Position numbers and translations under genes: made by a program
Shown: one piece after another, positions 15,710 through 23,778 of the stretch
How the letters are laid out: each line of letters opens with the position of its first letter
Position numbering within the stretch: the first letter of the stretch is position 1
Notes under the pieces: model-generated
Told to the model about the DNA's origin: nothing
The model's input: the letters and a program-made list of their open reading frames with translations, nothing else
Database searches by the model: none
Source of the DNA: Candidatus Lindowbacteria bacterium RIFCSPLOWO2_12_FULL_62_27
GTDB taxonomy: Bacteria; Lindowbacteria; 2-12-FULL-62-27
NCBI GenBank assembly: GCA_001784175.1
Contig: MFPR01000001.1
Span: 186,001 to 250,000 of the forward strand
Direction of reading: 5' to 3'
Length of the DNA: 64,000 nucleotides

Positions 15710-16864
15710 GGACCGGAGGAACGGGATCGTCGAAACGAAAATCAGGACGCCGAGGACCAGGAACACCAGCCGGATGCCGACGCGGTCGTAGACGAGACCC
15801 GCCAACAGAGGGCCTGCCGCCGTGCCAAGACTCATCGCGGTATTGAACAGTCCGATGAGCGCGCCCGGCCCGTAGATCCGGCCCAGCCGCCCGCTTTCCG
15901 CGGTGGCCGCCGCAACGGCCAGGCCCGTGCCGATGCTCATGAAAAAAAGCGGAGCCCAGCTCCCCGCCCGGCTGGTCATCCATGACATGAGAACCAATCC
16001 GAAGACATGGAGGATCTGACCCGTGACAATCATCCGCCCGCGGTCGAATCGGTCGGCCATTTTGCCGAACGGTTTCTGGAGGAATCCCGAGAACAGAAGA
16101 AATCCCGAGACGATGAGTCCGATCGACGTCAGTTTCACGCCCCGCTCCACGGCCAGAATCGGCATGAACCCCATGATGGACGACACAATGACGGCGTTCG
16201 CAAACCGGAACAGGCAGACCGCACGCACCTGCGGGTCGACCAACGGAGACAGGATCGACGCCATGGGCGCGTCGGTCTGGAGGGAGACGGGACGCGGGGC
16301 GGAGGGAGGCAGAAGCCACAGGACAAAGAACATCGTCAGGACCGAGAGAACGCTGATGGTGTAAAAGGCGGCGGCCATCGAATAGACATGGGAGATCCAG
16401 CCGCCCAGGAGCGGGCCGAGGGCCATGCCGGCAAAGAGCGAAATCGAAAATGTCCCGAGCGATTCGCCCTCCACTTCCGGCGGCGTCTGCTCCACCACAT
16501 AGGCCATCGAAATCGGCGTGACGACGCAGGAGGCCAGGCCCTGGAAAAACCGGATCAGCGCCATGTCCACCGCGTCCCGCGCCAGCGGGTAGAGTGCTGA
16601 GAGAACGGAGAAAAAAAACAGGCCGGTCACGATGAATCGCTTGCGGCCCGACAGGTCCGACAGCCGGCCGAAGACGGGCGTGCCGATGCCGCGGGCCAGC
16701 GCGAACGCGCCGAAGATGAATCCGATCGCGAGGCCGGACGCGTTGAACTGCTGGGCATAAATCGACAAGAACGGCGCGACCATTCCGACACCCAGCATGG
16801 TGATCAGGTTCGAGACAAACAGAACGGCGAACACCTGCCGCCGCGTGGATTGGTCCGGAAACAT
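15683..16864 (-). CDS. MFS transporter (12 TM)
   Basis: Proton-coupled major facilitator, probably an exporter of drugs or sugars; the substrate is not evident. 393 residues, with about twelve hydrophobic segments. The MFS loop signature between TM2 and TM3 is GRLSDLSGRKRFI, and a second-half equivalent is KPFGKMADRFDRGRMI. It follows glgC by 18 nt on the same strand, so the two are likely cotranscribed. The C-terminal end overlaps nth on the opposite strand. Confidence 0.88.
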   Translation of the reverse strand: MFPDQSTRRQVFAVLFVSNLITMLGVGMVAPFLSIYAQQFNASGLAIGFIFGAFALARGIGTPVFGRLSDLSGRKRFIVTGLFFFSVLSALYPLARDAVDMALIRFFQGLASCVVTPISMAYVVEQTPPEVEGESLGTFSISLFAGMALGPLLGGWISHVYSMAAAFYTISVLSVLTMFFVLWLLPPSAPRPVSLQTDAPMASILSPLVDPQVRAVCLFRFANAVIVSSIMGFMPILAVERGVKLTSIGLIVSGFLLFSGFLQKPFGKMADRFDRGRMIVTGQILHVFGLVLMSWMTSRAGSWAPLFFMSIGTGLAVAAATAESGRLGRIYGPGALIGLFNTAMSLGTAAGPLLAGLVYDRVGIRLVFLVLGVLIFVSTIPFLRSSASRSTPA

Positions 16865-16882
16865 GTCGGAACGCCGCCCGGG

Positions 16883-18103
16883 TTAGAGTTTCGCGCCCTT
16901 GGGGATGACGATGATGCCGCTCTCGCTTACGAAAAACCGCTTGCGGTCCTCTTCGAGATTGTATCCGATCTCGATTCCCTGCGGAATGCGAACCCCCTTG
17001 TCGACGATGGCCCGGCGGACCTTCGCGTGGCGGCCCACGTCGACCTTGTCGTACAGGATCGAATCCTCGACCTGCGCGTAGGAGTGGACAAAACACCCCG
17101 GTGAAAGAATGGACCTCAAGACCATGGCGCCGGAAATGATGCAGCCCTCCGACACCAGACACTCGACCGCATGGCCCCGCCGGGTCGGACCTTCGTCCAG
17201 GGCAAATTTGGCCGGCGGATAATCGATCGGATAGGTCCGGAACGGCCAGGCGACGTTGTAGAGGTTCAGGACCGGCGAAACGCTTCGCACATCCATGTTG
17301 GCCTCATAATAGGCGTCGACGGTCCCGACGTCGCGCCAGTACCCGATTTCCTTGTCGGTCATCCCCGGCACGCGGTTGGTGGCGAAATCGTAGGCGTAAA
17401 CGCGCCGGTGCGGGATCATCGCGCGGATGATGTTTTTTCCGAAATCGTGCTCGGAATCCTCATGCGCGTCGGCGTCCAGCTCCTCAATCAGCACGTCCGA
17501 ATTGAAAATGTAATTACCCATCGACGCCAGGCACCAGCCCGGTTTGGAGGGAATCGTCTTGCCCTCGGCCGGTTTCTCCTCAAACCCCACGATCTGCCAG
17601 TCCTCGTTGACCTCGATGATGCCGAACTGGTTCGACTGGTCCTGCCGCACCGGGATGGCGGCGATCGTGAGGTCGGCGGTCTTGCTCGTGTGAAACTCCA
17701 TCATCTGGTTGATGTCCATCTTGTAGACGTGGTCCCCGCCGAATACGGCCACCCGCTCGGCGCCGGAATCGACGATCAGGTTCGAGTTCTGGTAGATGGC
17801 GTCGGCCGTGCCCCGGTACCACACTTCGCCAATCCGCATCTGGGCCGGCACCGGGTCGACGTACATGCCCATGCTCCGAGGCAGGTTGTAGGCGACCATG
17901 ATGTGCCTAATCAGCGAGTCGGCCTTGAACTGCGTCAGGACCTTGATCTTGCTCAGGCCCGAGTTGATGAAATTGTTGAGCACAAAATCGATGATCCGGT
18001 ACTTGCCCGCAAACGGCACCGCAGGCTTCGCGCGGTCCTGCACGAGCGGCCCCAGCCGCGTCCCGCGACCGCCGGCGAGGATCATCCCAAGCGTGTTTTT
18101 CAT
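16883..18103 (-). CDS. glgC: Glucose-1-phosphate adenylyltransferase
   Basis: Makes ADP-glucose for glycogen synthesis from ATP and glucose-1-phosphate. 406 residues. An N-terminal nucleotidyltransferase ([45 protein letters not shown]) is followed by a C-terminal left-handed beta-helix with hexapeptide-like repeats from about 300. TATGAT ends 8 nt before ATG 18103 with TTGTGT 17 nt further up; no SD. No other glycogen genes are in view. Confidence 0.96.
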   Translation of the reverse strand: MKNTLGMILAGGRGTRLGPLVQDRAKPAVPFAGKYRIIDFVLNNFINSGLSKIKVLTQFKADSLIRHIMVAYNLPRSMGMYVDPVPAQMRIGEVWYRGTADAIYQNSNLIVDSGAERVAVFGGDHVYKMDINQMMEFHTSKTADLTIAAIPVRQDQSNQFGIIEVNEDWQIVGFEEKPAEGKTIPSKPGWCLASMGNYIFNSDVLIEELDADAHEDSEHDFGKNIIRAMIPHRRVYAYDFATNRVPGMTDKEIGYWRDVGTVDAYYEANMDVRSVSPVLNLYNVAWPFRTYPIDYPPAKFALDEGPTRRGHAVECLVSEGCIISGAMVLRSILSPGCFVHSYAQVEDSILYDKVDVGRHAKVRRAIVDKGVRIPQGIEIGYNLEEDRKRFFVSESGIIVIPKGAKL

Positions 18104-18111
18104 GTTACTGC

Positions 18112-18140
18112 ATCATACTCCGCCGGCCCCGCAGACACAA
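18112..18140 (-). promoter_or_regulatory. glgC promoter
   Basis: TTGTGT (18140-18135), 17-nt spacer, TATGAT (18117-18112), then 8 nt to ATG 18103. Confidence 0.6.
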
Positions 18141-18147
18141 GACAGGT

Positions 18148-18384
18148 TCAAGGATGTACCCTCAAATCAAGAAAGGCGAGGATGCGCCCCTTTCGGTCGT
18201 AACGAATGATTTCTCCCGCTTCGGTCTCGACTTCGAGCGTCAAACCGTTCGACATGCCTTCAATTTCGGCCGTTCGAAGTCTCCAGATCCAATCGTCCAC
18301 CCGCTTTCGCCCCTCTTCGTCCAGCTCATACGAAAAGGCTTCACGAAAACGGCGGGAGTAAACGGCCTCGTATCGAATCCTCAC
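18148..18384 (-). CDS. Putative toxin partner of a Phd/YefM antitoxin
   Basis: 78-residue basic protein starting ATG 18384, overlapping the antitoxin stop as ATGA. N-terminal [16 protein letters not shown] resembles the first strand-helix of RelE/ParE toxins. The C-terminal [20 protein letters not shown] could be the terminal strands but lacks the usual IRxGxYR signature, so family membership is uncertain. Context (second gene of an antitoxin-first operon) is the main argument. It may be a divergent RelE-fold toxin or a new toxin type. Confidence 0.5.
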   Translation of the reverse strand: MRIRYEAVYSRRFREAFSYELDEEGRKRVDDWIWRLRTAEIEGMSNGLTLEVETEAGEIIRYDRKGRILAFLDLRVHP

Positions 18385-18650
18385 GCCAGGCCGAATTCCT
18401 TCCGCAGGTCATCATACTTGCGGCCTTTGCCCGCGGCAATTTCGGCCCGGGCCTCCTGAATCCGTTTCATATCGCCGGGGTTCCGGAACAACCGCTCCAT
18501 CGCCTTGTAGGATTGATATTCCTTGAACGACATGAGCACGGCCGCCGGCTCGTCCCTGTGACGAATGAAAATCCGCCGCCCCCGCTTGATCTCCTTGACC
18601 AGCTTCATAAAATCCGCGCGCGCAACGCTCGCCGCAACCTCGTATGGCAT
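18381..18650 (-). CDS. Phd/YefM-type antitoxin
   Basis: 89 residues from ATG 18650, preceded at 8 nt by AGGAGG. The N-terminal MPYEVAASVARADFMKLVKEI plus RRIFIRHRDEPAAVLMSFKEYQS is the Phd/YefM DNA-binding fold. The C-terminal part (AMERLFRNPGDMKRIQEARAEI) would wrap the toxin. A strong promoter lies upstream. The downstream gene overlaps by 4 nt. Proteins of this family repress their own operon. Confidence 0.82.
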   Translation of the reverse strand: MPYEVAASVARADFMKLVKEIKRGRRIFIRHRDEPAAVLMSFKEYQSYKAMERLFRNPGDMKRIQEARAEIAAGKGRKYDDLRKEFGLA

Positions 18651-18676
18651 GGACGCCACCTCCTGTACTGTGTATA

Positions 18677-18705
18677 AGCATATGCCGGGTTGTAGCCTTT
18701 GTCAA
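18677..18705 (-). promoter_or_regulatory. Promoter of the Phd-type toxin-antitoxin operon
   Basis: TTGACA (18705-18700), 17-nt spacer, TATGCT (18682-18677). Unlike many neighbours it leaves a leader of about 20 nt, with AGGAGG before ATG 18650. Confidence 0.7.
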
Positions 18706-18743
18706 CCGGCAGGGATGAAAAGAGGGGGGTTGACCCCTTTGCC

Positions 18744-18772
18744 TTGACTTTGGATGCGCGCCAAATTTGTAT
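18744..18772 (+). promoter_or_regulatory. Weak promoter candidate for the MotA-like/FliL fusion gene
   Basis: TTGACT (18744-18749), 17-nt spacer, TTGTAT (18767-18772), 9 nt to ATG 18782. Confidence 0.35.
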
Positions 18773-18781
18773 GGACGGCGC

Positions 18782-19783
18782 ATGAATTACATCGGCTTTC
18801 TGGTGACGGCCTTCGGTCTCTATGCGGCGATGACACTGGAGCACCTCCCACTCCATATCTTTTACGCCCCCAGCGCCATCTGTCTGATCCTCTTTATGGG
18901 CCTCGGCGGGACTCTCGTGTCTTACCGGTGGGCAGAGATCCGACGGGCCGTATCGGCGTGTTTCGACCGGGCAACCCCGCGGCCGAAAGAGGACTGGCTG
19001 ACGTACTCCCGAATTTTTTCGCTTCTGTCGAACTACACATTCGCCGCCGGGTGGATGGGCGTCATCCTCGGGACCATACACGTCCTCGGCAGCGTCGAGG
19101 AGGTGGATGGCGACATCGGGAAATTGGCCGCTGGACTTGCCCTGGCATTCCTTTGCCCTCTGATCGGAACGCTCATCTCCAAGTTTTTGTTCGATCCGAT
19201 GCGGAATTTTTCGGAACGAAAGGCGCTCGATACGGGGCCAGCAAGCGCGCCCGTGGAACAGGCGGCCGCGCCGGCCCCCACTCCCAATCTCCTCTTTAGA
19301 ATCGTTCTTTTCTCCGCATCCGCCCTTGTCTTATTGGCAATCGCCGTCATGGTTTCATGGAAGGTCGGGTCGATGCAGGCTGAGCACAGGCGCGACCGGG
19401 CTGCGACAAATCCGGACACCGCCCCCGTCATCCATAGAGACCGTACCACGATCCTCGACACCTTCCTGCTCGGCACGAAGCAGAAACCCGGCCTGGATAT
19501 CTCCATCCGCGATCAGGGGAAGATCCACCGGCTCCGATGCACCGTGTATCTCGGATATTCGCGCGACTACAACAGGAGCGGCTCCGGATTCTTCGAAGAA
19601 CTGCGGTCCCGCACGCCCATGCTGCGGGAAATCGTGATCCGCGTCCTTGGCAATAAAACCGCGGATGAACTCCAGCCGCAACATCTGGATGCGATTGAGG
19701 ACGAGCTTCTCAGCCGCATCAACGAAGTGCTGAATCACGGAACCGTCGTCGACATCATGTTCAGCGAATACGTCGTTGATTGA
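18782..19783 (+). CDS. Predicted MotA-like membrane domain fused to FliL
   Basis: 333-residue inner-membrane protein, predicted to act at the flagellar stator. TM1 (1-20) and TM2 (about 26-47) are followed by a charged cytoplasmic loop. TM3/TM4 (84-103, 113-137: GWMGVILGTIHVLGSV ... GKLAAGLALAFLCPLIGTLI) resemble the MotA/TolQ/ExbB channel core. An Ala/Pro linker leads to TM5 (170-193). The C-terminal domain (225-333) is FliL-like: LRCTVYLGYSR, LRSRTPMLREIVIRVLGNKT and DEVLNHGTV-type ending ILF-like IMFSEYVVD. FliL normally has one TM and binds MotAB, so a fusion makes functional sense. No motB is adjacent. The MotA call rests on eye-matching. Confidence 0.7.
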   Translation: MNYIGFLVTAFGLYAAMTLEHLPLHIFYAPSAICLILFMGLGGTLVSYRWAEIRRAVSACFDRATPRPKEDWLTYSRIFSLLSNYTFAAGWMGVILGTIHVLGSVEEVDGDIGKLAAGLALAFLCPLIGTLISKFLFDPMRNFSERKALDTGPASAPVEQAAAPAPTPNLLFRIVLFSASALVLLAIAVMVSWKVGSMQAEHRRDRAATNPDTAPVIHRDRTTILDTFLLGTKQKPGLDISIRDQGKIHRLRCTVYLGYSRDYNRSGSGFFEELRSRTPMLREIVIRVLGNKTADELQPQHLDAIEDELLSRINEVLNHGTVVDIMFSEYVVD

Positions 19784-19808
19784 TTTCGCCCGGGCGCGGT
19801 AGTAGTCT
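19780..19808 (+). promoter_or_regulatory. Promoter candidate of the CBS-korAB operon
   Basis: TTGATT (19780-19785) overlapping the end of the fliL-fusion gene, 17-nt spacer, TAGTCT (19803-19808), 8 nt to ATG 19817. Confidence 0.5.
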
Positions 19809-19816
19809 TTACGCGC

Positions 19817-20305
19817 ATGAAGAACACGGCTGAGTTTTCGCTCGAAAACATTCTCAAAACCGACAAGATCCGCCATCTGCGTCCCCACGTCGTGCCGATG
19901 CTGGGCCGGAAGGCCACCATTTCGGACGCGATCCGGGCGATGCAGACGACGCGGCGGAGCTGTGTCCTCATTTGCCACGGCAAAGAGGTGGTCGGGATTT
20001 TTACGGAACGCGACGTGCTCCTCAAGGCCGCGAATCGAGGGCTCGAGGCGTTCGACCAGACGCTTGACGCCGTCATGACGCCGAATCCCCGGACCATCTC
20101 CATCAACGATTCGATCCTTTCCGCCATCCGAATCATGACCGAAAAGGGGTTCCGGCACCTCGCCGTGATCGGCGAAGACGGAGAATGCATCGGGACGATT
20201 TCGATGCGCAATGTCCTCGGGTATCTTGCCGAGCATTTTCCGGAAACGGTCTACAACCTGCCGCCGGTCTCGGGGCAGGTCAACGAAGACAGGGACGGCG
20301 CCTGA
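19817..20305 (+). CDS. CBS-pair domain protein
   Basis: 162 residues, almost entirely a tandem CBS (Bateman) module: ISDAIRAMQTTRRSCVLI...GIFTERDVL and ILSAIRIMTEKGFRHLAVI...GTISMRNVLGYL. Such modules bind AMP/ATP/SAM or similar adenosyl ligands and act as regulators. The stop is 5 nt before korA, so it is the first gene of that operon. A second CBS protein closes the operon, hinting that the pair regulates KorAB activity. No SD; likely leaderless. Confidence 0.88.
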   Translation: MKNTAEFSLENILKTDKIRHLRPHVVPMLGRKATISDAIRAMQTTRRSCVLICHGKEVVGIFTERDVLLKAANRGLEAFDQTLDAVMTPNPRTISINDSILSAIRIMTEKGFRHLAVIGEDGECIGTISMRNVLGYLAEHFPETVYNLPPVSGQVNEDRDGA

Positions 20306-20310
20306 CGGCG

Positions 20311-22194
20311 ATGAGCGCCAAGGAGCGGCGGATCGAGGACATCGATCACATCGTGATCAGGTTCGCTGGCGACTCCGGCGACGGCATGCAGCTCACCGGC
20401 ACGCAGTTTACCGATACCTCCGCCATCCTCGGCAACGACATCAGTACCCTGCCGGATTTCCCCGCCGAAATCCGCGCGCCCGCCGGGTCCCTCGCCGGCG
20501 TCAGCGGCTATCAGGTCAATTTTTCCAATTTCGACATCCGCACGCCCGGCGACGCGCCGAACGTCCTCGTCGTGATGAACCCGGCCGCCCTGAAAACCAA
20601 CGTGGGCGACCTCGAGCCCGGCGGCATCCTCATTTCCAATTCGGACGCCTTCGTCGCCGACAACCTCCGGCAGGCCGGCTACACGCAAAATCCCCTGGAG
20701 GACGGCACGCTCAGAAATTTCCGGCTTTATAAAGTCCCCATCACCAAATTGGTCGACAACGCCCTCAAGGAAAATCCGCTGTCATTTAGGCAGAAGGAAC
20801 GCTGCAAGAATTTTTTCGCGCTGGGGCTGGTCTACTGGATGTTCAACCGGCCGATGGAATCGACGCTGAAATGGATTCAGGACAAGTTCAAGAAAAACCC
20901 GGACGTCCTGGACGCCAACACCCGCGCGCTCAACGCCGGGTTTTATTATGGAGAGACCACCGAGGCCTTCGAAACTCGATACCAGGTCCGCAAGGCCATG
21001 ATCGCGCCGGGCACCTACCGCAAAATCACCGGCAACGAGGCGCTCGCGCTCGGCCTCATGTGCGCCGCCGAACGCGCCGGCAAGCATCTCTTCATGGCCG
21101 GATATCCGATCACGCCCGCGAGCGACATCCTGCACGAGCTGTCGAAACACCGGCGGTTCGGCGTGAAAACGTTTCAGGCCGAGGACGAGATCTCGGCGAT
21201 CGGCGCCGCCATCGGCGCGGCCTTCGGCGGGGCCATGGCCGTCACGGCGTCCAGCGGGCCAGGCATCGCGCTCAAGACGGAGGCCATGGGTCTGGCCATC
21301 ATGCTGGAGCTGCCGCTTGTCATCTGCAACATCCAGCGCGGCGGGCCGTCGACCGGACTGCCGACCAAGACCGAGCAGGCGGACCTTCTGCAGGCAATGT
21401 TCGGCCGGAACAGCGAGTCGCCGCTGGCGGTCATTGCGCCGGCGACGCCCGGCGAATGTTTCACGATGGCCTTTGAGGCGTTCCGGATCGCGGTCAAATA
21501 CATGACGCCGGTGATGGTCCTGTCCGACGGGTATCTCGCCAACGGGGCCGAGCCGTGGGCGATTCCGAAAATCGAGAGCCTGCCGGTCATCCCGGTCCAC
21601 CATCCGACGTCGAAGACCGACGGCGCGTTCCTTCCGTATCAGCGCGATCCCGGGACGCTGGCCCGGCCGTGGGCCGTGCCGGGCACGGCCGGATTTGAGC
21701 ATCGGATCGGCGGGATTGAAAAGGCGGACGTGACCGGAAACGTGAGTTACGATCCGGACAACCATGAGCACATGGTCAGGACCCGCAAGGCGAAAATCGA
21801 CGGCATCGCCAATGACATCCCCCACGCGGATATTTTCGGAAGTCCCGAGGGCGATCTGCTCGTCGTGGGATGGGGCAGCACCTACGGCGCGATCGTTTCG
21901 GCGGTCGAAAAGGCGCGCGCGGAGGGACTGGACGTGTCCGCCCTGCATCTGAGATATCTCAACCCGTTCCCGAAAAATCTCGGAGACGCCCTGAAACGAT
22001 TCCGGCGCGTGCTGGTGCCGGAAATGAATCTGGGACAGCTCCGGATGCTCCTGCGCGCCGAGTTTCTTGTCGACGCCATCGGGCTGAACAAGGTTAAAGG
22101 CCAGCCGTTCAAGATTGCGGAGATAGGCCGGAAAATCCACGACCTGAATCCCAAACAGATGCCCTCGGCTCGCCGGGCCGCGGCGGTCGCCTGA
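20311..22194 (+). CDS. korA: 2-oxoacid:ferredoxin oxidoreductase, fused gamma-alpha subunit (KorA-like)
   Basis: Catalyses CoA-dependent oxidation of a 2-oxoacid (2-oxoglutarate is likeliest) with ferredoxin as acceptor; reversible in reductive TCA organisms. 627 residues. The N-terminal gamma domain (about 15-195: VIRFAGDSGDGMQLTGTQFT) is fused to the alpha domain (from about 225: ALGLMCAAERAGKHLFMAGYPITPASDIL, GGPSTGLPTKTEQADLLQA). This is the two-subunit KorAB layout. The beta subunit follows after 1 nt. Confidence 0.93.
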   Translation: MSAKERRIEDIDHIVIRFAGDSGDGMQLTGTQFTDTSAILGNDISTLPDFPAEIRAPAGSLAGVSGYQVNFSNFDIRTPGDAPNVLVVMNPAALKTNVGDLEPGGILISNSDAFVADNLRQAGYTQNPLEDGTLRNFRLYKVPITKLVDNALKENPLSFRQKERCKNFFALGLVYWMFNRPMESTLKWIQDKFKKNPDVLDANTRALNAGFYYGETTEAFETRYQVRKAMIAPGTYRKITGNEALALGLMCAAERAGKHLFMAGYPITPASDILHELSKHRRFGVKTFQAEDEISAIGAAIGAAFGGAMAVTASSGPGIALKTEAMGLAIMLELPLVICNIQRGGPSTGLPTKTEQADLLQAMFGRNSESPLAVIAPATPGECFTMAFEAFRIAVKYMTPVMVLSDGYLANGAEPWAIPKIESLPVIPVHHPTSKTDGAFLPYQRDPGTLARPWAVPGTAGFEHRIGGIEKADVTGNVSYDPDNHEHMVRTRKAKIDGIANDIPHADIFGSPEGDLLVVGWGSTYGAIVSAVEKARAEGLDVSALHLRYLNPFPKNLGDALKRFRRVLVPEMNLGQLRMLLRAEFLVDAIGLNKVKGQPFKIAEIGRKIHDLNPKQMPSARRAAAVA

Positions 22195-22195
22195 C

Positions 22196-23266
22196 ATGGA
22201 ACCCGGAAACGGCGGGAGCGCGGCGACGACGACGGCGGCGACGGCCGCGCCTGCGGCGCTCACCAAAAAGGATTTCGTTTCCAATCAGGACATCCGCTGG
22301 TGCCCGGGCTGCGGCGATTACGCGATCCTGTCGTCGGCGCAAAATGTGTTTCCCAAACTGGGGATCCCGCGCGAGAATTTCGTGGTGATCTCCGGCATCG
22401 GCTGTTCCAGCCGGTTTCCCTATTACGTCAACACCTACGGCTTTCACAGCATTCACGGCCGCGCGCCGACGTTCGCCACCGGCCTGAAACTCGCGCGGCC
22501 CGACCTGTCGATCTGGATCGTCACGGGCGACGGCGACGGCCTTTCCATCGGCGGTAACCACCTCGTCCACATCATGCGCCGCAACGTCGACTGCACCATC
22601 CTCCTCTTCAACAACCGCATCTACGGACTCACCAAGGGCCAGACGTCGCCGACCTCCGAATTCAACAAGAAAACCAAGTCGACCCCGCTCGGGTCCATCG
22701 ACTATCCGATCAACCCCATCTCGCTCGCGCTCGCCTCCGAGGCGACCTTCATCGCGCGCACGCTCGATACGGACCCCAAACACATGGCCCGGATTTTCCA
22801 GCAGGCCGCCGAGCACAAGGGGACATCGTTCGTCGAGATTTATCAGAACTGCATTATCTTCAACGACGGCGCCTTCGAGCCGATCAGCGACAAGACCACG
22901 CGGGCCGACAACGCGCTCTTCCTCGATCACGGCCGGCCACTCGTGTACGGCAAGGACAGCCACCAGGCGATCCGGCTGAACGGCTGGCAACCGGAAGTCC
23001 TGACGTTCGACGGGACGCCGCCCGCTAATGTTGCGGTACATGACGAAACCGCCGTCGACCCCAGTTGGGCCTATCTGCTCAGCCGGATGGACCCGCAGGC
23101 CGGATTTCCAGTCCCGTTGGGCGTGTTCCGGCGCGTCACGCGCGACACTTATGAAAACCTGATGACCCGCCAGATCGAGGAGTCGCGGAAAAAATCCGGA
23201 CCCGGCTCCGCGAGCGAACTTCAGGCGCTCCTTACGGGCGAAGACACATGGACGGTGCCGGCATGA
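22196..23266 (+). CDS. korB: 2-oxoacid:ferredoxin oxidoreductase, beta subunit (KorB-like)
   Basis: Thiamine diphosphate-binding catalytic subunit that pairs with KorA. 356 residues with an Ala/Thr-rich N-terminus. WCPGCGDYAIL carries the Cys pair, followed by GIGCSSRFPYYV, HGRAPTFATGLK and the TPP/Mg motif GDGDGLSIGGNHL ... LFNNRIYGLTKGQTSPTS. The stop overlaps the next gene as ATGA. Substrate specificity (2-oxoglutarate versus pyruvate) is inferred from the alpha-gamma fusion order. Confidence 0.93.
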   Translation: MEPGNGGSAATTTAATAAPAALTKKDFVSNQDIRWCPGCGDYAILSSAQNVFPKLGIPRENFVVISGIGCSSRFPYYVNTYGFHSIHGRAPTFATGLKLARPDLSIWIVTGDGDGLSIGGNHLVHIMRRNVDCTILLFNNRIYGLTKGQTSPTSEFNKKTKSTPLGSIDYPINPISLALASEATFIARTLDTDPKHMARIFQQAAEHKGTSFVEIYQNCIIFNDGAFEPISDKTTRADNALFLDHGRPLVYGKDSHQAIRLNGWQPEVLTFDGTPPANVAVHDETAVDPSWAYLLSRMDPQAGFPVPLGVFRRVTRDTYENLMTRQIEESRKKSGPGSASELQALLTGEDTWTVPA

Positions 23267-23778
23267 TTTGTCCGGATTGTGGATACGACAACTACCAGGG
23301 CGAGGAGGTCTGCGAGCGATGCCTCCATGATCTCACGCAGGTCGACACCGCGCCGCGCCCGAAAAATGAGATGCACCGCCACATCATCGAGGATCCCGTG
23401 TCACGGCTCAATCCCGCCGCACACCTCCTGTCGTGCAAGCCGGGCGATAAAGTATCGGATGTCATCGAGTCCATGAAAAAGCAGAGGCTCGGCTGCGTGG
23501 TGATCGAGGACAACCGGCGGCTGATCGGAGTATTCACCGAGCGCGATGTGGTCATGAAACTGACGGGAAAACCCGTCGATCCCCGCGTCACACCCGTCCG
23601 GGCCCTCATGACGTCGCCGGCCGAATCCGTCAAATCGACCGATTCGATCGCCTATGTGTTAAACAAGATGTCGATCGGGGGGTTTCGGCACGTTCCGATC
23701 GCCGACGAGTCCGGCCGCGCCACCGGCGTCGTCTCCGTCCGAAACATCCTCGAGTATCTCGCCGCGCAGATTCACTGA
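23263..23778 (+). CDS. Zinc-ribbon plus CBS-pair protein
   Basis: 171 residues from ATG 23263, overlapping the korB stop (ATGA). An N-terminal Cys4 zinc ribbon (CPDCGYDN ... CERCLHDL, residues 3-25) is joined to two CBS motifs (VSDVIESMKKQRLGCVVI...GVFTERDV and YVLNKMSIGGFRHVPI...GVVSVRNILEYL). Probably an adenine-nucleotide sensor for KorAB; the ribbon could dock it on a partner. The 3' end overlaps convergent tgt by 7 nt. Confidence 0.88.
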   Translation: MICPDCGYDNYQGEEVCERCLHDLTQVDTAPRPKNEMHRHIIEDPVSRLNPAAHLLSCKPGDKVSDVIESMKKQRLGCVVIEDNRRLIGVFTERDVVMKLTGKPVDPRVTPVRALMTSPAESVKSTDSIAYVLNKMSIGGFRHVPIADESGRATGVVSVRNILEYLAAQIH

